Origin: DASSKW01 sp050739495
GTDB lineage: Bacteria > Pseudomonadota > Gammaproteobacteria > Natronospirales > REEB76
Reading direction: 5' to 3'
Assembly (NCBI GenBank): GCA_050739495.1
Contig: JBOIBL010000162.1
Location: 1-20,655 of the forward strand
Length of the DNA stretch: 20,655 bases
Below are positions 1 through 7,687 of this stretch, in pieces. The notes below the pieces were generated by a model. The model made no database searches. It was not told the DNA's origin and saw only the letters and a list, made by a program, of their open reading frames with translations. The position numbers and the translations under genes were made by a program. How positions within the stretch are numbered: position 1 is the first letter of the stretch; the number at the start of each line of letters is the position of its first letter.

Positions 1-467
1 AGCTGCTCGGTAACACTGGTTTCGAAAACGGTTCAAGCAACCCCGCACCCTGGACCGCGTCTTCAGGTGTGGTGAGCAACAGCAGCAGCGAACCGCCGCA
101 TGCGGGAACCTGGGATGCCTGGCTGGACGGCTATGGCTCCAGCCATACGGATACGGTGTCTCAAACAGTCACGCTGCCCAGCACCGCGACCACTGCCACC
201 TTATCCCTGTGGTTGCATATCGATACGGCCGAGACTGGCAGCACCGCCTATGACACCCTTACGGTGGAACTGGATAACGCCTCCGGTACGCGGCTCACTA
301 CGCTGGGTACGTTCTCAAACGTAAATGCCAATAGTGGATACACCCAGCACAACTTCGATGTGAGCGGCTATCTTGGTCAGACCGTTACCGTGAAAGTGAC
401 AGGCACGGAAGACAGCCGTTATCAGACGTCGTTCGTGCTCGACGATGTGACGCTAACAGTCCAGTAA
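1..467 (+). CDS. C-terminal beta-sandwich domain of a secreted protein (5' end missing)
   Basis: The open frame runs from base 3 without a start codon and ends at TAA 465-467, so only about 154 C-terminal residues are visible. They begin LLGNTGFENG and PWTAS, contain a GTWDAWLDGYG segment and a QTVTLP strand, and end in FVLDDVTLTVQ. The alternating Thr/Val/Ser-rich strands, with no Cys and few Lys, fit an extracellular jelly-roll domain. Domains of this look are common at the C-terminus of secreted serine-type peptidases (S53/kumamolisin-like and S8) and other exported enzymes, where they act as binding or accessory modules. The catalytic part would lie left of the window, so the enzyme class is inference. 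A GTG at 69 is in frame, but coding similarity starts before it, so I do not take it as the start. A strong terminator follows 13 nt after the stop. Confidence 0.75.
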   Translation, partial: LLGNTGFENGSSNPAPWTASSGVVSNSSSEPPHAGTWDAWLDGYGSSHTDTVSQTVTLPSTATTATLSLWLHIDTAETGSTAYDTLTVELDNASGTRLTTLGTFSNVNANSGYTQHNFDVSGYLGQTVTVKVTGTEDSRYQTSFVLDDVTLTVQ

Positions 468-479
468 AGGCGCGTTTAG

Positions 480-524
480 CTCCCTCGACATTCCCGTCCA
501 AGGGGATGTCGAGGGAGTATTTTT
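480..524 (+). terminator. Rho-independent terminator after the secreted-protein gene
   Basis: CTCCCTCGACAT (480-491) pairs perfectly with ATGTCGAGGGAG (506-517). The stem extends by three G-C pairs and one wobble toward a short loop. TATTTTT (518-524) follows. The position 13 nt after the stop codon and the T-tract on this strand make it a textbook intrinsic terminator. Confidence 0.92.
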
Positions 525-704
525 CGACTGAAGACGCCGGCATTTTCAATTTCAGATGGCGGAAATTCAGGTAGCAGGAGAATCCATGCGATTTCCAGCA
601 CCGGAATTGAACTTTTCGTATCAGGTACTTATCGCACATTTGCGCGACCTTCCGCTGCCAGTGCTATGCTGGGGCAACGCGGTTCCTGGTGAATCAACAT
701 ACAC

Positions 705-1088
705 ATGCCCTGGACGCTCAACTATTGCGAACCTGATCGCATCCTGACGGTGAAATGCGAAGGGCCTTATTCAGCGAACGATCTCGCCCCCATGACCAGC
801 GCTGCCATAGACAGGTTGCATGAAGTCCAGTCACTGCGTGTGTTGCTCGATTTCTCTGCCGCGATCGCCCAGCTTTCGATTGCAGACGTTTACAAGCTCC
901 CGGAAATATACTCTGCCTTGCACGCGCCAAGGCTCGCTCGCCTTGCGATGCTCGTACCAACGGACCACTACCGGATGGAGATATACCAGTTCTATGAGGA
1001 TCTCTGCGTCAATCGCGGATTCTTCGTCAAGCTCTTCGATGACGCAGCTTCGGCAAAAGCGTGGTTAATGGAAGGGCAATGGATTTGA
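705..1088 (+). CDS. Small SpoIIAA-like (STAS-type fold) protein
   Basis: This 127-residue soluble protein has no signal peptide or membrane helix. It has the layout of small SpoIIAA/STAS-like domains: an N-terminal beta hairpin (MPWTLNYCEPDRILTVKCEG), a helix with the pattern M..AAIDRLHE, a buried strand RVLLDFS (about residues 45-51), a second helix, a strand LARLAMLVP (77-85), and a C-terminal DDAASAKAWL helix typical of the last helix in these domains. Such proteins are found in many Proteobacteria, usually without a known partner; no kinase or phosphatase lies next to it here. The ribosome binding site is weak. A poor promoter candidate (TTGCGC at 640-645, TATGCT at 665-670, spacer 19) lies upstream, isolated by the terminator at 480-524. 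The family assignment rests on pattern only; the gene itself is likely real. Confidence 0.65.
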   Translation: MPWTLNYCEPDRILTVKCEGPYSANDLAPMTSAAIDRLHEVQSLRVLLDFSAAIAQLSIADVYKLPEIYSALHAPRLARLAMLVPTDHYRMEIYQFYEDLCVNRGFFVKLFDDAASAKAWLMEGQWI

Positions 1089-1105
1089 CAGCCTTGATCC
1101 CTGAT

Positions 1106-1333
1106 CTATCTTTTTTTAGTCCCAGCCGGCAACAGCAGCAAGATCCCTCCAAGCACGATAGCACTCACGCCAGCCCACATCGGCACATTCACATGCTCTT
1201 GTTTTTTTATTGCGAACTCTATTGGACCAAGTTTCGCTTCATGACTGGACTTCGTATAATCGAACCCGCCATAGACAAGCCCTAATATCCCGACCGCGAT
1301 AAACAGCACCCCGGCAACCTTGATTATTTTCAT
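1106..1333 (-). CDS. Small two-helix inner-membrane protein
   Basis: The product is 75 residues long. An N-terminal helix (IIKVAGVLFIAVGILGLVYGG, about residues 3-23) is followed by a charged loop containing HEAKLGPIEFAIKKQE. A second helix (MWAGVSAIVLGGILLLLP, about 52-69) and a basic tail GTKKR complete it. The YGGF-Y-T plus AKLGPIE arrangement is that of a conserved small membrane protein seen in many Proteobacteria, of unknown function. The start is supported by GGAG about 8 nt before the ATG. Its last codons overlap a T-run (1110-1117) on the plus strand, only 18 nt from the end of the convergent SpoIIAA-like gene. I do not know its role. Confidence 0.75.
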   Translation of the reverse strand: MKIIKVAGVLFIAVGILGLVYGGFDYTKSSHEAKLGPIEFAIKKQEHVNVPMWAGVSAIVLGGILLLLPAGTKKR

Positions 1334-1431
1334 CGCACGTCTCCAGAAAAAATGTCTTCAACATTTACCGTCAAAAACACAAAACTCATGCTGGCCCATG
1401 TGGGCTGCCGCAAGACACTCAACTGCCTGAC

Positions 1432-1458
1432 TCACCCCGCCTCGTAATAGCGGGGTGA
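1432..1458 (-). other. Intergenic hairpin between two minus-strand genes
   Basis: TCACCCCGC (1432-1440) and GCGGGGTGA (1450-1458) form a perfect 9-bp stem with a 9-nt loop. It starts 16 nt after the stop codon of the exported-protein gene at 1475-2302. No T-tract follows on either strand, so it may be a 3'-end stabilising stem or a weak terminator rather than a full intrinsic terminator. Confidence 0.4.
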
Positions 1459-1474
1459 CACATCTTTGACAAGA

Positions 1475-2302
1475 TCATTTATTCTGCCTGGCATCGGATG
1501 TATTTTCCAAATCCAGGTTGTAAATTCTTTTACTGTCACCGTCCTGACCCAGACCGGATTGTTTACTCTCATCGATATATGAAGTCGCGATAAGACGTCC
1601 GGCGACAATCTGCAATTTGCCGTCGCGCGTTTCATCTACCGTTACGCAAAGAAAGAACTTGCAGAACTTTCCGTGAAAGGTCTGTTGGTAGGCCAGCGGC
1701 ACCCCCTTGGCATCAAGCCAGATCGTCATACCGCCCCGATAATCGCTGATATTTGAACGTTCCTCCTTGGATGCCTTGAAGGGTAATTTCATGCTCAGTT
1801 CCTGGACCTGCGCACCATCAAGCTCCGTCTGTTTGCTCGCTACAGCCTCGGCGCCATCCAGTGCACGTGACAAACCAGGCGCAACCGACACGATACGTTC
1901 GATTTCCATCGGACCTACCTCTCCCAACAGATCAGCGGTCGGTGTCGGCTGCTCCGGGTTTTCGGCCTTCGCCTGTTGTTCGGCATCGATCCGTTGCAAC
2001 AGTGCCGGGCTTAGATGAATGCCCAGCCCCTCTCCGGCATCGATCGCCAGCTGGAGTTGTGCCGGTGGCGTCTGTTTGGTGTCCTTCTGCTTATCATCCT
2101 GTTTCGGGTTGAGTTTGATCGACTGCACATCCAGTGTGCCTTTGATCTCGGTACTGGCGTCAAGTCCCTGCAAGACCGTGCGGAGATCAGACAATGAATC
2201 TGCCTCGGCACCCGATATATATCCGGCGAGTACTGCCACAAGCATTCCACTCAACAGAATTCTGGCGGCATGAACGCCACCCATTGGGTTAACCGGTTTC
2301 AT
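1475..2302 (-). CDS. Exported protein of unknown function with a CX4C pair
   Basis: The 275-residue protein starts with a clear export signal: a hydrophobic core ILLSGMLVAVLAGYIS (about residues 15-30), with a likely cut after GAEA at residue 34. The mature part has an Asp/Lys/Gln-rich linker (about 65-80) and a Pro-rich stretch EQPTPT near residue 120. A beta-rich C-terminal half includes GGMTIWLDAKGVPLAYQQ and a close Cys pair, CKFFLC, which in the periplasm could form a disulfide. This resembles uncharacterised periplasmic proteins, and I cannot name the family. GGGAG sits 6-7 nt before the ATG. A shorter start at Met7 is possible. It lies downstream of sppA but is separated from it by a strong hairpin, so it is probably its own transcription unit. 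Confidence 0.75.
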   Translation of the reverse strand: MKPVNPMGGVHAARILLSGMLVAVLAGYISGAEADSLSDLRTVLQGLDASTEIKGTLDVQSIKLNPKQDDKQKDTKQTPPAQLQLAIDAGEGLGIHLSPALLQRIDAEQQAKAENPEQPTPTADLLGEVGPMEIERIVSVAPGLSRALDGAEAVASKQTELDGAQVQELSMKLPFKASKEERSNISDYRGGMTIWLDAKGVPLAYQQTFHGKFCKFFLCVTVDETRDGKLQIVAGRLIATSYIDESKQSGLGQDGDSKRIYNLDLENTSDARQNK

Positions 2303-2348
2303 GAATCTCCCTTCCGCTGTAACTTTCGTTATTTTGAATAAGTATCAA

Positions 2349-2384
2349 ACCAGCAAGCCCTACTTGTCAGCGGGGCTTGCTGGT
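2349..2384 (-). terminator. Probable terminator after sppA
   Basis: ACCAGCAAGCCC (2349-2360) and GGGCTTGCTGGT (2373-2384) make a perfect 12-bp stem with a 12-nt loop, 19 nt beyond the sppA stop. Read on the minus strand, the stem is followed by TTGATACTTATTC, which is T-rich but interrupted, so termination may be incomplete. Confidence 0.65.
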
Positions 2385-2402
2385 ATTCAACGGAGCAGTA
2401 CT

Positions 2403-4250
2403 CTAGCGAATATTGCAAAAGCAATATGCGTACACCCCTCTCGGATCGGTAAACGCTTTCACCACATCCGCCAGTTTGGTCATCTGTCCGTACCACGGCA
2501 TCATCGTCAGATTACTCTGTGGCAAAAGACTGTTGCCTAGCGAGGAACGGCTGTCGTTAGCCATATTGATCAGTATGCGATCCGTGAGGCTGAGCGGTTT
2601 CTCGATGTAGCGTACTGTATAGTTGTCGCCCAGCTTGCCGAGTTTGGCGGCAGCCTTGATGGCATCCTGCAGGTTTCCGAACTTGTCCACCAATCCCAGT
2701 TTCTTCGCATCCTGTCCACTCCAGACCCGACCCTGCGCGATGTCATTGACGGCATCCACTTTGAGATTGCGATTATGGGCAACCTTGGTGATGAAGGTCT
2801 GGTAACCATGATCGACATTCATCTGCACCAGTTGCTTCATCTGCTCCGACATCGGCCGGGTCAGATCGAAGGCATCCGACAGCGGCGTGGTGCCGACACC
2901 ATCGGTGTGGATGCCGACCTTGGCGAGCGTGTTCTGGAAGGTCGGGATCATGCCGAAGATACCGATGGAACCGGTCAGCGTGGTGGGACTGGCATATATC
3001 TCGTCACCAGCCATGGATATCCAGTAACCACCGGACGCGGCAACATTCCCCATGGAGACGATCACCGGTTTGCCGGCCTCTTTGGTCAATTCGATCTCGC
3101 GCAAAATCAGGTCGGATGCGAACGAGCTGCCGCCGGGACTGTCCACCCGCAACACCACTGCTTTCACGCTGTTGTCGTAACGCACCTTGCGGATCAGCTC
3201 CGAGGTCGAGTCACCACCGATAGTGCCGGGCGGTTGATCGCCGTCCTGGATATCGCCCTCGGCAATGATCACGCCGACTTCATCGGAACCGATATCCCTG
3301 GTCTGCATACCGTCGTCGATCGCCTGCACATAGTTCCGGAAATCGATCTGCCGGAAACTGTGCCGTGATTCGCCCACCACCTTGGTGACGGCGGCTTCCA
3401 TTTCGTCGTTGTCTGCGATCTTGTCCACCAGCCTGGCCTTCAGCGCGAGTTGTGCGGTATCGCCTTTCACGGCGTCGAGGTTCTTCGAGATGGAATTGAT
3501 ATAGTCAGCCAGCGCATCCGGTTTGAGTTTGCGCGCCTTGGTCACGTCTGCCTGGTAGTTACTCCAGAGCACATTGAGAACGCCGCCCCAGTCTTCGCGC
3601 GCAGCAGGAGACATGCCGTTGAGCATGAACGGTTCGACCGCGGATTTGTATTTGCCGACCCGGAAGATGTTCCAGTCCACACCCAATTTCTGCAGCGCAT
3701 CCTTGAAATACGGCTGGTAGATACCGAAGCCACGCAGGAACACTTGACCTTGCGGATGGATGAAAACCGTATCGGCCATCGCCGCCAGGTAATACTGCGC
3801 CTGGCTGTAGGAATCGCCGAGCGCGAACACCGGTTTGCCGCTCTTCTTGAAATCCTTGATGGCGTGACCGATGTCCTGCAGGTCCGCCATACCGGCGCCA
3901 TCCATCTCATCCGTCTCCAGCACCAGTGCCTTGATGCGGTTGTCGCTCTTGGCCTGCTCGATCGCCGCGATTACATCACGCAGGCGCGTCTGCGGACGCT
4001 GCTTCTGACCCATGAGCCGGCTGATGGCGCGCTGTGCCGGATCGCCGGAATACTGTTCCACCAGCGCACCCTGTGGATCGACCACCAATGCTGCCGAAGA
4101 TGGCACACTGGTCTTGTGTGACGTGAAAATCGCCACCAGGAAGATCACAAGCAGCACGGTGACCACCAGATTGATGGCTATGCGGCAGATGAAATCCCAC
4201 GCATGCCACGCGCCGCCGAAGATATGCACGATGAAGTTCTTGTCGCTCAT
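2403..4250 (-). CDS. sppA: Signal peptide peptidase SppA, long (67-kDa) form
   Basis: This inner-membrane serine protease of family S49 degrades leftover signal peptides after protein export. The 615-residue length fits the long form with two tandem S49-like domains. A single N-terminal membrane helix lies at about residues 25-42. The general-base lysine is K202 in VGKYKSAVEPF in the first domain. The nucleophile is S406 in AASGGYWIS in the second domain, preceded by RVDSPGGSS (368-376) of the oxyanion region. This is the Lys/Ser pair split across two domains that is known for E. coli SppA. An AGGA ribosome binding site lies just before the ATG. The gene starts 53 nt after the decarboxylase gene ends, so the two may be co-transcribed. 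No defect is visible. Confidence 0.97.
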   Translation of the reverse strand: MSDKNFIVHIFGGAWHAWDFICRIAINLVVTVLLVIFLVAIFTSHKTSVPSSAALVVDPQGALVEQYSGDPAQRAISRLMGQKQRPQTRLRDVIAAIEQAKSDNRIKALVLETDEMDGAGMADLQDIGHAIKDFKKSGKPVFALGDSYSQAQYYLAAMADTVFIHPQGQVFLRGFGIYQPYFKDALQKLGVDWNIFRVGKYKSAVEPFMLNGMSPAAREDWGGVLNVLWSNYQADVTKARKLKPDALADYINSISKNLDAVKGDTAQLALKARLVDKIADNDEMEAAVTKVVGESRHSFRQIDFRNYVQAIDDGMQTRDIGSDEVGVIIAEGDIQDGDQPPGTIGGDSTSELIRKVRYDNSVKAVVLRVDSPGGSSFASDLILREIELTKEAGKPVIVSMGNVAASGGYWISMAGDEIYASPTTLTGSIGIFGMIPTFQNTLAKVGIHTDGVGTTPLSDAFDLTRPMSEQMKQLVQMNVDHGYQTFITKVAHNRNLKVDAVNDIAQGRVWSGQDAKKLGLVDKFGNLQDAIKAAAKLGKLGDNYTVRYIEKPLSLTDRILINMANDSRSSLGNSLLPQSNLTMMPWYGQMTKLADVVKAFTDPRGVYAYCFCNIR

Positions 4251-4303
4251 GAAAGTTCCTGTCTGTTACTCGTCAAATAAAGGTTCCGCATACAGTTTGT
4301 GCA

Positions 4304-5656
4304 TTATGCGCCTGTCGCAACGTCCGCGGCAGCATCCAGCCGCTTGAGTATCTCCGGCAACCAGGCTTCGTGCTCCGGTTTCATCAGGCAGGAGCGCAGT
4401 GCAGTAACGGTCTCCGTGTTGCTCGTGAGCCGCGGCCACCATGCGGAAGCCAACGTGTCCGGCACGCGCAACAGGGCCAGATGCAGATGTTCTGCCGCAG
4501 CGGCATCGAACGTCGCCTGGGCCAGTTTGCCTGCTGTGCGGCGATCCGCCGCCGTCTGAGTCCAGATCACGATATCCAGCTCGGGTTCCAGCCCGGCGAG
4601 ATAGCGCGAATCTGTTTTGAGGTGCTTATATAACGCCAGCGCCGCATGGCGCGAGGCGGTAAGCGCCTGCGCGAATTCGCCGCCGCGCTCCATCGGCAAC
4701 AATCGTTGTGTGGCCCACAGCGCGACCGCGCCGGCGCCTGCACGCGAACACTCGAGGCTGATCTCGCCAAGGTGCAGTGCATCGGACGTGAAATAGGTAT
4801 ACGGCGAGTCGTGCTTGTAGAAGCGGCCCACTGCCGGATCGCGGAACAGCACACAACCGCAACCGTAAGGTTGCAGGCCATGCTTGTGTGGATCCACCAC
4901 GATCGAATCTGCGAGCCCGGTCATGTCGAAAGCCGCACGCGCCGACGCCGGCAACTCATCCACCAGTTTGTAATAACCCCCATACGCTGCATCCACATGC
5001 ACGCGGAAACCATATTTTTCCCGCAGCTTGAGTATCGCGTGCAACGGATCCACCGCACCCAGACCGGTGTTACCGAGCGTCGCCACTACCGTCGCGACCT
5101 TCTCGCGTTTGAGTAGCTCCTCCAGCGCATTCAGATCCATGCGCCCTGCCGTGTCGACTGCGACAGCACGGAACGGCATCTGCAGCACTTCACACATGCG
5201 GCCGTGGGTGTAATGCGCCTGCGAAGATGCCACCACCAGACCATCGGGTGCGGCATGACGTGCCACCCACAAGGCTTCGAGATTGGCGATGGTACCGCTG
5301 GCGCAAAGATGCCCAAGGTGTGCGTCATAACCGAACATGCGAGCGATGCCCGCGACCGCTTCACGCTCCATGGCGGAACTCGCACGCCCACCGTCGAGCG
5401 CGTGATTGTTGGGATTGATCCAGAGTGCCAGCGTATAAGCCAGACGTGCGACCGGATGCGGCGGTTTCAGCATCTGCCCGGCATACAGTGGGTGCGGATA
5501 GGGATAGTTGTCCTGCATGCGTTGCGCAGTCGCCAGCAATACACCACGCAACCGGTCAAGATCGACCTGCGGTTCAAATGCCGGCAGCCCGGCAAAGCCC
5601 TTCTCAAGTTCAGCAAGGGCCTGGTCGATCAATTTTAGGCTATCCCGTTCAAACAC
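4304..5656 (-). CDS. PLP-dependent group II amino acid decarboxylase
   Basis: The product is a 450-residue cytoplasmic enzyme of the pyridoxal-phosphate decarboxylase family (fold type I, the group of glutamate, aromatic amino acid and tyrosine decarboxylases). Visible signatures are the cofactor-stacking His (H148 in QAHYTHG), the Asp that pairs with the pyridine nitrogen (D222 in HVDAAYGGYY) and the Schiff-base lysine K258 in VDPHKHGLQPYGCG. An ASGTIANLEALW phosphate-binding segment lies near 119-130. The substrate cannot be told from sequence. Aromatic amino acids or aspartate/glutamate-like substrates are possible, and related proteins are often labelled only pyridoxal-dependent decarboxylase. 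The start is GTG with GGGAG 6 nt upstream, which decides it. It lies between the exported repeat protein (75 nt upstream) and sppA (53 nt downstream) on one strand. Confidence 0.9.
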   Translation of the reverse strand: MFERDSLKLIDQALAELEKGFAGLPAFEPQVDLDRLRGVLLATAQRMQDNYPYPHPLYAGQMLKPPHPVARLAYTLALWINPNNHALDGGRASSAMEREAVAGIARMFGYDAHLGHLCASGTIANLEALWVARHAAPDGLVVASSQAHYTHGRMCEVLQMPFRAVAVDTAGRMDLNALEELLKREKVATVVATLGNTGLGAVDPLHAILKLREKYGFRVHVDAAYGGYYKLVDELPASARAAFDMTGLADSIVVDPHKHGLQPYGCGCVLFRDPAVGRFYKHDSPYTYFTSDALHLGEISLECSRAGAGAVALWATQRLLPMERGGEFAQALTASRHAALALYKHLKTDSRYLAGLEPELDIVIWTQTAADRRTAGKLAQATFDAAAAEHLHLALLRVPDTLASAWWPRLTSNTETVTALRSCLMKPEHEAWLPEILKRLDAAADVATGA

Positions 5657-5731
5657 ACCGTTCTCCCAATTGTAGATTCACCTTTGCCGCGCATGCCGAG
5701 CCCGGCAGCGACCGCAGCACACCTGACTGCT

Positions 5732-7603
5732 TCATGGATACTGCGTGGAATCGCCCTCGCTCTGCTTGCCAGGCGTAAGCAGCAATTGCTGCATGTCGTG
5801 ACGCAACACGGCCTGACGTGCCGGGTCATGAGTCGCGTTCATCAATCCTTTGTACAAGCGTCTTGCATCTTCTGTCAGCCCCGCCTTGGCCAGCATCTTG
5901 GCCGCCTGATAACGCGAAGTCTGCGCCCATTGATCCATGGCGTATGGGTTGTTCAGAGTCGCGGAACGCAGATACAGTTCCGCCGCTTTGCTGTAATCAC
6001 CCAGCGCCTTGTAGGAATCGGCGGTCCAATACAGCAACTGCCGCCGCTGTTCGTCCTGCAGGCTGCCGTTGAGGATGGCTTCGAAGAACGGGATCGCATC
6101 CTTGTCGCGACCGATGGTCTGCAGATCGAACAGAACCGGCAATACGTCTCCGGGATCGAATCCCGCGCCGCTCTTGAACAAGGTATTCAATGCCTTGATG
6201 CCGGCATCCGGCTTACCGCCCAATACGAATACACGTGCACGCTGCAATTGCCAGGCCGCCGGATCGGTATCGGGTGGCGGTGTATCCAGACCCTGCATCA
6301 AACGGGATGCAAGCGGGATGTCCGGGATATCGAGTACATCGTCGACCAGTATGTAACGCACGTCGGCCGGCACGGCCTCCGGTTGCTTGAAGCGACTGGA
6401 ATCGAGATACAGATGCCGTAATACGTTGGCACCGTCACGCTGTTTCTGTATCAGGGTCGCAAACTGCCAATGCGCGACGTCACGCTGATGGGGTTCGACT
6501 GCATTGAATGCCACCACACTGAACAAGGCGCAGGCACTGGTCGGATCCGAATCGAATTTGTTTGAAGCGGCCAGAAACCAGCCCTGGTCATCACCGACTA
6601 CCAGCTGCAGCTGATTGCCAAGATCTTCGCCATAAGCCAGATAGGCATCCCACAACATGTTCGGAGTGAGTGCGAACAGATCGTCCTGTTCCAGCAAACC
6701 GGGTTGCAATCCCAGACCGTTCTGCAAGGCCTTGATGCGTGCCAATGGATTCTTGAGATCGTCCGCCGCCTCGGCGGCGACGGCCCAAGCCTGAATCCGT
6801 TTGTCTGTCGGGGCCTTGTCGCTGGTGCCGATGGCGACCGCTTGTGCGAGCGCATCACCTGGCGTCACGCTGCCGGCACGCAAGCCCGCCAGCAGTTGCA
6901 GCATCTCGGCAGCATCGCCTTTGCTACCCTTCAGTACATCCAGTGCGGACTGCGGTTGTTGCGCGCGCAGGAACAAACGCGCTTCCAGCAGCGGCCAGTC
7001 GCCGGTGTCTTTCGGGTAATCAAGCCGGTAGCGAATCACTGCGCTTTGCGCATCGTCCAGGTTCTTGTCTATCAGATAACTGCGGATCACCAGCTGACGC
7101 AGTTTGCTGAGCGTGACGTCGTCCGGGGGCGTGTCACCCATCCAGATCAGCGGGCGCAGGATAGCGCGTGCCCGATCGGCCTTGCCGAGATGCAGCCAGG
7201 CATCCGCCGACTGCATCTGTTCCCAGTTGCGGAAATCGGGACTCAGGTCGTCCGGCAGATGTGCTATCCGCGCGGTCACCTGCTGCCATTGTTTGGTGGA
7301 TTGATAGATATAGATGCGTTCTCGTTCCCAGCTCATCCAGCCGACCGGATCGGTCTTGAAATCAGGTTGCTGTTCCGCAATCAGCTGCGAGGCAAGACCC
7401 GTCGCACCGGCACTGGCGAGTGCAGAGACTTCGGCGAGAGTAAGCGCATACCCTTGGGATGGAGCGGCGGACGATGCCTGTGCATGGGTAGCGGTTGCAT
7501 GGGTGTTTGCCGCCGGGACTTTCGCCGCAGCAGCGACCCCACCGGCATATGCCAGAGTGGTGGCGGACAGAGCGACGGATAGTGACGCGCAGATGTATCG
7601 CAT
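5732..7603 (-). CDS. Exported TPR-like helical repeat protein
   Basis: I place the start at the ATG at 7603 (623 residues). The longer frame to 7639 would begin inside a terminator hairpin, while the 7603 start gives an ideal signal peptide (MRYICASLSVALSATTLAYA, followed by GG) and GGGA 6 nt upstream. The mature protein is built of helix-turn-helix units rich in Ala, Leu, Gln and Asp. TPR-like segments are clearest near the C-terminus (GDYSKAAELYLRSATLNNP, then AKAGLTEDARRLYKGLM). Others show as AWLHLGKADRARAIL, and as LEARLFLRAQQPQSALDVL in the first third. It is likely periplasmic, acting as a scaffold or substrate-binding superhelix, but the partner is unknown. It lies 75 nt before the decarboxylase gene on the same strand. 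No enzymatic motif is seen. Confidence 0.85.
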   Translation of the reverse strand: MRYICASLSVALSATTLAYAGGVAAAAKVPAANTHATATHAQASSAAPSQGYALTLAEVSALASAGATGLASQLIAEQQPDFKTDPVGWMSWERERIYIYQSTKQWQQVTARIAHLPDDLSPDFRNWEQMQSADAWLHLGKADRARAILRPLIWMGDTPPDDVTLSKLRQLVIRSYLIDKNLDDAQSAVIRYRLDYPKDTGDWPLLEARLFLRAQQPQSALDVLKGSKGDAAEMLQLLAGLRAGSVTPGDALAQAVAIGTSDKAPTDKRIQAWAVAAEAADDLKNPLARIKALQNGLGLQPGLLEQDDLFALTPNMLWDAYLAYGEDLGNQLQLVVGDDQGWFLAASNKFDSDPTSACALFSVVAFNAVEPHQRDVAHWQFATLIQKQRDGANVLRHLYLDSSRFKQPEAVPADVRYILVDDVLDIPDIPLASRLMQGLDTPPPDTDPAAWQLQRARVFVLGGKPDAGIKALNTLFKSGAGFDPGDVLPVLFDLQTIGRDKDAIPFFEAILNGSLQDEQRRQLLYWTADSYKALGDYSKAAELYLRSATLNNPYAMDQWAQTSRYQAAKMLAKAGLTEDARRLYKGLMNATHDPARQAVLRHDMQQLLLTPGKQSEGDSTQYP

Positions 7604-7620
7604 GCGGATTCCCAGAGCCG

Positions 7621-7650
7621 GAAACAAAACGGGTGCCATCAGGCACCCGT
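7621..7650 (-). terminator. Rho-independent terminator of the rpsP-rplS operon
   Basis: On the minus strand ACGGGTGCC, loop TGAT, GGCACCCGT forms a perfect 9-bp stem (7629-7650) followed directly by TTTGTTTC. It has no T-tract on the plus strand. It is the first intrinsic terminator after rplS and lies about 18 nt before the start of the TPR-like gene. Confidence 0.82.
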
Positions 7651-7687
7651 CATTGTATCAATAGTATTCGCATCAGCCTGGGGGCTT

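Noticed and set aside
556..747. A 63-codon plus-strand frame overlapping the start of the SpoIIAA-like gene.
   Set aside because: It has no ribosome binding site or recognisable features, and it overlaps the better-supported gene at 705.
1101..1117. T-run after the SpoIIAA-like gene as a plus-strand terminator.
   Set aside because: Only a 4-bp GATC self-pairing precedes it, and the T-run is explained by Lys codons at the end of the opposite gene.
1369..1374. TTGACG on the minus strand upstream of the small membrane protein gene.
   Set aside because: A good -35 match, but the hexamer 17 nt downstream is TTTTTC, which is not a -10.
2775..4121. Two long plus-strand open frames (197 and 223 codons) opposite sppA.
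   Set aside because: They lie antisense to a fully conserved sppA, have His/Arg-rich low-information products and no start signals. They are frame shadows of GC-rich coding DNA.
6704..7582. A 292-codon plus-strand frame opposite the TPR-like gene.
   Set aside because: The minus strand carries a clean signal peptide and helical repeats; the plus-strand product has no domain and would run into the terminator region.
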